Assembly: GCA_009774375.1 (NCBI GenBank)
Contig: VSNO01000110.1
Location: forward strand, 1 to 16,016
DNA length: 16,016 bases
Direction: 5' to 3'
Origin: Lachnospiraceae bacterium
GTDB taxonomy: Bacteria; Bacillota; Clostridia; Lachnospirales; Lachnospiraceae
The notes beneath the pieces were generated by a model that did not search any database, was not told the origin of the DNA, and worked only from the letters and a program-made list of their open reading frames with translations. This document shows positions 7,289 to 12,770 of the stretch, piece after piece. Each line of letters opens with the position of its first letter. The stretch's first letter is position 1. The position numbers and the translations under genes are program-made.

Positions 7289-9154
7289 ATGGAAGAAAAA
7301 GATGAGGAGAAGCTGATGAGCCGCAGGCGGATGGAGAAATGGATCAGGATCTTTCTGGTCTTTCTGGCATTTGTATGGCTGTGCACGATCATTTCAAAGA
7401 GCATCTATGTATCAGGTCTGACGATCGTCAAGGCAGACACGCCGTCGAAAAAATATGTGGAGCACATCGTGGAGGCGGACGGCATCGTGACGACAGGCGG
7501 AGAGATCGCGGTCAATACACAGTCAGGCCTTCGGGTGGACAGGATCTATGTCATGCAGGGGGATCCAGTCAAAGCGGGGGATGTGCTGTTTACGATCGAT
7601 CTGAAAGATATCGCGGATATCATCAGCACAAAAGAGATGGAGCTGGCAAAGCTGCAGCACAGTCTCTCGGATATCCAGGTCAATGCGGTGATCGACGCGC
7701 AGAAGAAGGAAGTGGCGATCCTCTGGGCGCAGGAGGATTACGAGACGGCGGAAAAAATGACGCAGACTGCGAAGGAGCGCGCGAAGGAGGCGCTCGACCA
7801 GGCGGAGGCGGCGCTAGGGAAGCATCTGGCGGAGCCGGTGCCATACACGTCCGACAGGGCGCGTGGGGAGGCGTGGGAGGATTATCATGGCTGGGTGAAC
7901 CAGGGATACAGCATATCTGACCAGATCACGGCAAAGGAGCGCGAGATCCGGGATCTGGAGGAACAGCTCGCACAGCTGGGGAAGACGCTTTCAGGGGATG
8001 CAGGCGGTGACAGCGCATCCGGCGGAGCAGAGGGCGCAGGATACGGCGCAGATGAGGAGACGGAGGATACCGCTGATACGGGAAGCAGTGAAAGCACGGA
8101 GGACAGCGGATCAGAAGCGGACAGTGCTGCAGATGCGAATAAGGATACTGATATCGATATCGACAGCGGCAGCGATACAGGTACAGACGATACGGCAGAT
8201 TCTGCAGATGAGGAGAATGCGGCGCGCGCAGAGCTGCAGGACCGTATCAGAAGGGCAAATGAAGAGCTGCTCGCACTGCAGGACGCACTGACGAAACATG
8301 ATAGAAACACAGTGGAACAGCCTGATTATTCAGCGGAAGAGCTGAGGTTTGACGAATGGCAGAACACGCGGCTGGCGCTCGAGGCGGAGGTGCAGAAAGC
8401 GAAAGAAAATTACAATGATGTGAGCTATGACCGTGAGGTGACGCTGCGGCAGAAGCAGCGGGATATTGCAAGTGCGCAGGTGACGACAAGAGCGGATTCC
8501 ACGGCGGCAGTCTGCGAGCTTGACATAAAGCAGGTACAGACCCAGCTGGCAGGTCTTTATGCATTAAAGAAGCAAATGGGAGAGATCAGGGCTGAAAATG
8601 ACGGGATCATTTCAAAGGTTCAGATAGAGGTCGGAGGCAGGACTACGGATATGGCAGCAGTTTTAATGACAGATGTGCAGCGTCCATGCCAGTTCAAGTT
8701 CAGTATCTCAAAGGAGCAGGGGAAGTATGTGCATCTGAATGATACAGTGAACCTCAAGCTGAACGGGCAGACAGGGATGGAAGTCACTGTCGACTATCTC
8801 ACGGAAAACGCGCAGGGCGGATACGACCTGATCTGCATGCTTCCTGAAGGTGTAGGAAAACCCGGCCTGAGCGGGAGCATAGAGAGATCGGTGCAGGGGG
8901 AATATCATGACCTGACACTTCCGGTCGATGCAGTCTTTGAGGAGACAGGCGGATACTTCATCTATACATTAAATGAAAAGGAGGGCATCCTCGGAAGCGA
9001 GTACTATGCCGAGAAGATCAAAGTGCAGATCAAAGACAAAAACGACAGGTTTGCCGCGCTGGAAGCCGGGACGGTCAGCGGGGATACCAAAGTGATCACA
9101 TACGCGACAAAGGAGCTGAAGCAGGGCGAGAGTGTGCGTCCGCAGGATAAATAA
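7289..9154 (+). CDS. HlyD-like membrane-fusion/adaptor protein with acidic low-complexity insert
   Basis: The start is the ATG at 7289 with GGAGG at 7275-7279; upstream GTG and ATG codons in the same frame lack a ribosome binding site. The 621-residue protein has a short cytoplasmic N-terminus, one membrane helix at about 18-35, and a first half-lipoyl (biotinyl-like) motif at about 60-100 (RVDRIYVMQGDPVKAGDVLF). Helical coiled-coil stretches run from about 110 to 232 and 306 to 425. A second half-lipoyl motif starts near 431 (AENDGIISKVQIEVGG) and is followed by beta-barrel segments. Between the coils sits a Ser/Gly/Asp/Glu/Thr-rich, strongly acidic insert (about 235-306). Family members are adaptors for ABC or other exporters. 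Here the gene follows two importer permeases with no exporter nearby, so its partner is unclear. It is longer than most HlyD/MacA relatives because of the insert. Confidence 0.75.
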   Translation: MEEKDEEKLMSRRRMEKWIRIFLVFLAFVWLCTIISKSIYVSGLTIVKADTPSKKYVEHIVEADGIVTTGGEIAVNTQSGLRVDRIYVMQGDPVKAGDVLFTIDLKDIADIISTKEMELAKLQHSLSDIQVNAVIDAQKKEVAILWAQEDYETAEKMTQTAKERAKEALDQAEAALGKHLAEPVPYTSDRARGEAWEDYHGWVNQGYSISDQITAKEREIRDLEEQLAQLGKTLSGDAGGDSASGGAEGAGYGADEETEDTADTGSSESTEDSGSEADSAADANKDTDIDIDSGSDTGTDDTADSADEENAARAELQDRIRRANEELLALQDALTKHDRNTVEQPDYSAEELRFDEWQNTRLALEAEVQKAKENYNDVSYDREVTLRQKQRDIASAQVTTRADSTAAVCELDIKQVQTQLAGLYALKKQMGEIRAENDGIISKVQIEVGGRTTDMAAVLMTDVQRPCQFKFSISKEQGKYVHLNDTVNLKLNGQTGMEVTVDYLTENAQGGYDLICMLPEGVGKPGLSGSIERSVQGEYHDLTLPVDAVFEETGGYFIYTLNEKEGILGSEYYAEKIKVQIKDKNDRFAALEAGTVSGDTKVITYATKELKQGESVRPQDK

Positions 9155-9174
9155 AAAGATTATAATTATTTTAT

Positions 9175-9203
9175 TTGCCATTTTCTGACAAAACTAATAT
9201 ACT
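9175..9203 (+). promoter_or_regulatory. Sigma-A promoter for the DUF3737 gene
   Basis: TTGCCA at 9175-9180 and TATACT at 9198-9203 are separated by 17 bases in an AT-rich stretch. Transcription would start near 9210, about 50 bases before the gene. No convincing terminator lies between the preceding gene and this promoter. Confidence 0.75.
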
Positions 9204-9260
9204 AATGTATGATATCGCAGAATACTGCTGCAAAATATTATGTAGATGGAGATGGGTCAA

Positions 9261-10115
9261 ATGAAGATAATTGAAAAACAGACGTTTGATGAGGAGAGAG
9301 CATTGTATGGAAGCAGGGACGTGATCATACGCGAGTGTTCCTTTGACGGGCCGGCGGACGGGGAGAGCGCGGTCAAGGAGGCATCGGACATACAGGCGGA
9401 GAAGTGTTTTTTTAACCTGCGCTATCCGTTCTGGCATGTACATGGCCTTGGCATTCACGATTCCGAGATGACACCGATGTGCCGCGCCGCGCTGTGGTAT
9501 TCGGACCATATAGAGATCACCGGAACCAAAATGCATGGCATCAAGGCGCTCAGGGAGTGCAGTGATGTGGTGATCCGCGGCTGTGACATCATATCGCCGG
9601 AGTTTGGATGGTCAGTCGACAATATTATTATGGAAGATTCTGCCGCGGAGAGCGAGTATTTCATGATGCGTTCCGGGAATATCACTTTCAGGAATGTGAC
9701 GTTCAAGGGAAAGTATTCATTTCAGTACATCAAAAATGCAGTGTTTGAGCATTGTACCTTTGACACAAAGGATGCGTTCTGGCATGGTGAAAATGTCGTG
9801 GTGAGGGACAGCGTTGTCAAGGGAGAGTATCTTGCATGGTATGCGGACGGACTGACCTTCGAGAACTGTAAGATCATCGGCACCCAGCCGCTGTGCTACT
9901 GTAAAGGTCTGAGGCTGATCGACTGCGAGATGATAGACACAGACCTCTGTTTTGAGAAGTCAGATGTGGATGCCACGATCACAACGCCGGTCATCAGTAT
10001 CAAGAATCCCCTTTCAGGCACGATCGTCGTACCCTCGGTGGGGGAGATCATCATGGATGATGAGAATGCGGAGGGTGAGATCAGGGAATTGCTAAAAACT
10101 GCAAATAATGGTTGA
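9261..10115 (+). CDS. DUF3737 family protein, predicted right-handed beta-helix
   Basis: The 284-residue protein matches the DUF3737 pattern. It opens with MKIIEKQTFDEERALYG, then shows repeated short strands with recurrent aromatic and Cys residues (RECSFDG, EKCFFNLRYPFWH, ENCKIIG, IDCEMID) typical of a pectate-lyase-like beta-helix. No signal peptide or membrane helix is visible, so it is probably cytoplasmic. The family has no established biochemical function that I know of; the fold suggests a carbohydrate-related role, but catalytic residues cannot be assigned. The ATG at 9261 is preferred because GGAG at 9248-9251 is 9 bases upstream; ATGs at 9246 and 9252 would add only a few residues. 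It has its own promoter at 9175-9203, so it need not share regulation with the transporter cluster. Confidence 0.8.
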   Translation: MKIIEKQTFDEERALYGSRDVIIRECSFDGPADGESAVKEASDIQAEKCFFNLRYPFWHVHGLGIHDSEMTPMCRAALWYSDHIEITGTKMHGIKALRECSDVVIRGCDIISPEFGWSVDNIIMEDSAAESEYFMMRSGNITFRNVTFKGKYSFQYIKNAVFEHCTFDTKDAFWHGENVVVRDSVVKGEYLAWYADGLTFENCKIIGTQPLCYCKGLRLIDCEMIDTDLCFEKSDVDATITTPVISIKNPLSGTIVVPSVGEIIMDDENAEGEIRELLKTANNG

Positions 10116-10140
10116 AAAAGCCTGCGAAGTGTGCTATGGT
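10112..10140 (+). promoter_or_regulatory. Sigma-A promoter for the secreted Asp/Cys-repeat protein gene
   Basis: TTGAAA at 10112-10117 overlaps the stop codon of the DUF3737 gene. After 17 bases comes TATGGT at 10135-10140, preceded by TGC, giving an extended -10. The ribosome binding site GGAGG is at 10171-10175. Confidence 0.6.
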
Positions 10141-10184
10141 TAAGAAAAGCAACGGTTTTTTGAATTTATAGGAGGTATTTAGTT

Positions 10185-10595
10185 ATGAAGAAAATGTTGG
10201 CTATGGGACTTGCCTGCATGATTGTGCTGGCTCCCGCAGTTTCTGTGAATGCGACAGAGCTTCCGCCAGCAATTTGTCATGCCGGCGGATGCAATCTCGG
10301 CGATTGTTTCAGGGATCTGGACTGTGACGGTATCTGCGGCGATCATTATTTTGTAGATCAGAACGCTGATGGTATCTGTGATTTCCACTGCTACACGGAC
10401 GCGAATTATGACGGCCTGTGCGATTATTATGTGGATGCGAATGCGGACGGTATCTGCGATCACTGCCATGACCATGGAAAGCCGGTACAGTCTACATATT
10501 ACGGAGGAAGCAGCTACAGTACAGGTACATACTATGGCGGATATTATGGAGGCTGCCACAGCAGAAGAAGCGGACATCACAGGGGACACTGCTAG
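10185..10595 (+). CDS. Small secreted protein with DxNxDGxCD repeats and a Gly/Tyr/His/Cys tail
   Basis: The 136-residue protein starts with a clear signal peptide (MKKMLAMG, hydrophobic core, probable cleavage after VNA at residue 23). The mature part carries four tandem units at about 44-51, 58-66, 72-80 and 84-92, each of the form Asp-x-Asn/Asp-x-Asp-Gly-x-Cys, spaced 12-14 residues. The Asp-x-Asn-x-Asp-Gly core is the calcium-loop pattern of EF-hand, dockerin and thrombospondin type 3 repeats; here each unit also carries Cys. His/Cys pairs surround them, and the tail (from about 103) is rich in Gly, Tyr, Ser and then His/Arg, ending in Cys. Metal or calcium binding outside the cell is the likely property, by inference. 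No sortase motif or lipobox is present. GGAGG is 9 bases upstream of the ATG. The gene is not one I can name. Confidence 0.75.
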   Translation: MKKMLAMGLACMIVLAPAVSVNATELPPAICHAGGCNLGDCFRDLDCDGICGDHYFVDQNADGICDFHCYTDANYDGLCDYYVDANADGICDHCHDHGKPVQSTYYGGSSYSTGTYYGGYYGGCHSRRSGHHRGHC

Positions 10596-10609
10596 AATAT
10601 ATCCATAAA

Positions 10610-10741
10610 GCAAAGCGCACGAACTTTGCGAGTAACGATAGACCCAGTTTCGACAAGGAGGACAAAATGCAGCATACCATGAATCATCTACTAAATCTGA
10701 TAACTGACCGGAAAGGTGTGATTGTCCTCAGTATGCAATAA
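10610..10741 (+). promoter_or_regulatory. Structured leader or intergenic RNA upstream of rtcB
   Basis: The 265-base gap before rtcB contains several pairings. GCAAAG/CTTTGC (10610-10615, 10624-10629) forms a 6-bp hairpin. GAGGACAA at 10658-10665 is perfectly complementary to TTGTCCTC at 10722-10729, and this pairing would cover a strong ribosome binding site (AAGGAGG, 10655-10661). ACTGA/TCAGT (10703-10707, 10728-10732) competes with it. I recognise no known riboswitch class. A terminator follows at 10775-10803. The arrangement could be attenuation control of rtcB, or simply the 3' end of the upstream transcript. Confidence 0.3.
10667..10741 (+). CDS. Possible 24-residue leader peptide
   Basis: An ATG at 10667 lies 5 bases after a perfect AAGGAGG ribosome binding site and opens 24 codons ending in TAA at 10739-10741. 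The peptide (MQHTMNHLLNLI then TDRKGVIVLSMQ) resembles no family I know. Its ribosome binding site can pair with bases near its own 3' end. It may be a leader peptide, a remnant or chance. Confidence 0.3.
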   Translation: MQHTMNHLLNLITDRKGVIVLSMQ

Positions 10742-10774
10742 GGATCTTTTTATTGTAGTCAAAATGATGTGGAT

Positions 10775-10803
10775 AAAAACACCTTTCTATGAGGTGTTTT
10801 TTT
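10775..10803 (+). terminator. Intrinsic terminator between the secreted protein gene and rtcB
   Basis: AAAAACACCT at 10775-10784 pairs with AGGTGTTTTT at 10792-10801 (10 bp, 7-base loop), and the T run continues to 10803. No convincing sigma-A promoter is seen between this point and rtcB. Confidence 0.88.
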
Positions 10804-10860
10804 GTTACCGGAATATGGGACAGAAGGACGCCAGGATCTTAATTATAGAAGGAGTTTTTT

Positions 10861-11997
10861 ATGATCACAATATATGGAAAATATACGAATGCGGTCGTAT
10901 ATACGACCGACAATGAGCAGTATGCCATCGATGACTATGCCAGAAAACAGCTGCAGATGATCTGCGACCACCCCAGTGCCGCGGGCAGCAGGATCCGTGT
11001 GATGCCGGATGTCCATCCGGGCAAGGTGGGAACGATCGGGCTGACCATGACAGTGGGCAGGGCATTGATGCCGAATCTTGTCGGCGTAGATATCGGCTGC
11101 GGCATGACGATCGTTAAGATAAAGACGAAAGGGATGGAGTGTCAAAAGCTGGATACGGTCATCCGCGACAATGTTCCGGTCGGCGGGGCGGTCAGAAGGA
11201 CATGTCATAAGCTCAGTGATAAGACCGCACTGCACAGACTGCACTGCCATAAAGTGATCGATGAGTCAAAGGCAGAGCGCAGTATCGGGACGCTGGGCGG
11301 CGGCAATCATTTTATCGAAGTGGACAGGGATGAGGAAGGTGCCTTCTACCTCGTGATCCATTCTGGCAGCCGCCATCTGGGGATGGAGGTGACAGAGTAT
11401 TATCTCAAGGAAGGTCAGAGAGTGTCGCAGATGAGGAAGGAGGGGTACGCCCCGTATGATCTGACCTGCCTGGACGGAGACCTGCTTGAAAAATACCTGC
11501 AGGATCTGGAAGTTGTGCAGGAGTTTGCCAGACTGAACAGGGAGGCTATGGCGGATGAGATCGTGCGCGGTATGAAATGGAAGGTGCTGGACAGCTATAC
11601 CTGCATTCACAATTACATCGACTTTTCGGGGGATGTCCCTCTGCTGCGAAAGGGCGCCATCAGTGCAAAGGCGGGAGAGCGGGTCGTCATTCCGATCAAT
11701 ATGCGCGATGGGATCATACTGGGGACAGGACTCGGAAATGAGGAGTGGAACTGTTCCGCGCCGCATGGCTCCGGGCGGGTCTACAGGCGTTCCGAGGTGA
11801 AAGAGCACCATACTGTCTCAGAATTCAAGAAGGCGATGGAAGGGATCCATTCCATCTGCGTCAACAAGGATACGCTGGATGAGTCTCCGTTTGCATACCG
11901 GAAGATGGAGGATATGCTGCGGGTGGTCGGCGAGACGGTCACTGTGGACAAGATCATCAGACCAGTCTATAACTTTAAGGCGGGCGGGGAAAGATAA
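10861..11997 (+). CDS. rtcB: RtcB family RNA-splicing ligase
   Basis: This is a GTP- and Mn-dependent RNA ligase that joins 2',3'-cyclic-phosphate or 3'-phosphate ends to 5'-hydroxyl ends, used in tRNA or rRNA repair. All key residues are visible: MPDVHPGK at 48-55, VGVDIGCGM with metal Cys80, GGGNHFIEV with His150, HSGSR with His167, and His250 in IHNY. The nucleotide-accepting His302 is in APHGSGR, and Lys373 is in the C-terminal RPVYNFKA. At 378 residues it is a compact bacterial form, shorter than E. coli RtcB (about 408) or the archaeal enzyme (about 480). AAGGAG 6 bases upstream supports the ATG at 10861. The partner archease is not encoded here. It lies downstream of a terminator and is followed closely by the kinase-like gene, probably in one transcript. 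Confidence 0.95.
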   Translation: MITIYGKYTNAVVYTTDNEQYAIDDYARKQLQMICDHPSAAGSRIRVMPDVHPGKVGTIGLTMTVGRALMPNLVGVDIGCGMTIVKIKTKGMECQKLDTVIRDNVPVGGAVRRTCHKLSDKTALHRLHCHKVIDESKAERSIGTLGGGNHFIEVDRDEEGAFYLVIHSGSRHLGMEVTEYYLKEGQRVSQMRKEGYAPYDLTCLDGDLLEKYLQDLEVVQEFARLNREAMADEIVRGMKWKVLDSYTCIHNYIDFSGDVPLLRKGAISAKAGERVVIPINMRDGIILGTGLGNEEWNCSAPHGSGRVYRRSEVKEHHTVSEFKKAMEGIHSICVNKDTLDESPFAYRKMEDMLRVVGETVTVDKIIRPVYNFKAGGER

Positions 11998-12042
11998 ATG
12001 AATGATATAGATAAAGAACAGGATCCGGGAAGGAGGATGACT

Positions 12043-12657
12043 ATGGTGATAACGATCAGCCGGGAGACCGGCAGCGGGGGACATACGATCGGGAAACTGC
12101 TGGCGGAAAAGCTCGGGTACGCGTTTTATGACAAGGAGATTGTGGCTTCTGCGGCGGGGGAGATGGGGATTGACGAGAAGCTCATACTGGAAAATGGAGA
12201 GAACATGTCCGATCAGGATTACATCGATATGAAGAGCGGATTCATACCGCATTGCAGGAAACCGGAGGTGCCTTACGAGGAGATCAGGGAGGCACAGGAC
12301 AGGGTGATCAGGAGCATTGCGGACAAGGGAAACTGCATCATCGTGGGGCGCGGGGCTGATTTCATTCTCCGGGGGCGCAGTGATGTGATCAATGTGTTCA
12401 TACACGCAGACATGGAGCACCGTGTTAGGCGGGTTCAGCGGCATGAAGGTGTGACGGGGCAGGAGGAGCGCATCAGAAGGGAGCTTGAGAGGAAGGACCG
12501 CTCGAGGACGATGTATTACAGGTATTTTACGGAGGAAGAGTGGGGAAGGGCTGAGAACTACACGATCGCACTCGATACCGGCGTCTTCACAAAGACGCAG
12601 TGTGCGGAACTGATCATCAGGGCGCTGGAGCTGCGCGCCAAAACGAAAAGCGTTTAA
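12043..12657 (+). CDS. Cytidylate kinase-like family protein
   Basis: This is a P-loop kinase of the cytidylate-kinase-like family (Cytidylate_kin2), 204 residues. The N-terminus MVITISRETGSGGHTIGK carries the nucleotide-binding loop at about 10-18, followed by LAEKLGYAFYDKEI. Further conserved parts are VGRGADFIL and an Arg-rich segment with ERKDRSRTMYYRYF (about 150) that resembles the lid of the family. True substrate is uncertain: many members sit beside unrelated genes and are not the housekeeping Cmk. I start it at 12043 because GGAGG (12032-12036) is 6 bases upstream and homologues begin this way; an ATG at 11998, directly after the rtcB stop, is in the same frame but has no evident ribosome binding site. 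The short distance to rtcB suggests co-transcription. Confidence 0.85.
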   Translation: MVITISRETGSGGHTIGKLLAEKLGYAFYDKEIVASAAGEMGIDEKLILENGENMSDQDYIDMKSGFIPHCRKPEVPYEEIREAQDRVIRSIADKGNCIIVGRGADFILRGRSDVINVFIHADMEHRVRRVQRHEGVTGQEERIRRELERKDRSRTMYYRYFTEEEWGRAENYTIALDTGVFTKTQCAELIIRALELRAKTKSV

Positions 12658-12666
12658 AATAAATGC

Positions 12667-12695
12667 TTGTCATATCAAAACGATTGCGATACAAT
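12667..12695 (+). promoter_or_regulatory. Sigma-A promoter of leuS
   Basis: TTGTCA at 12667-12672 and TACAAT at 12690-12695 are separated by 17 bases. Transcription would begin near 12702, leaving a leader of about 70 bases. That is too short for a T-box, and no T-box antiterminator sequence is seen. Confidence 0.8.
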
Positions 12696-12770
12696 AGTTC
12701 ATGAATGTTTTATCAGCCAGAAAAAATAAACAGCTTTAACGATTTAAGGCGCTGAAAGGGAGTAAGAGAG

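Noticed and set aside
10179..10613. Long minus-strand frame opposite the secreted repeat protein gene
   Set aside because: It is a mirror of the repetitive plus-strand gene, has no ribosome binding site and resembles no family.
10698..10716. Hammerhead ribozyme-like core (CTGATAA ... GAAA)
   Set aside because: The invariant CUGANGA is not met because the sixth base is A, and the three stems cannot be drawn.
10722..10916. 64-codon frame running across the terminator into rtcB
   Set aside because: It crosses the terminator hairpin, has no ribosome binding site and overlaps the rtcB start in another frame.
12651..12668. Inverted repeat AAGCGTTT/AAATGCTT at the end of the kinase-like gene as a terminator
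   Set aside because: The stem is weak, contains a G-U pair and is not followed by a T run; it also overlaps the leuS -35.
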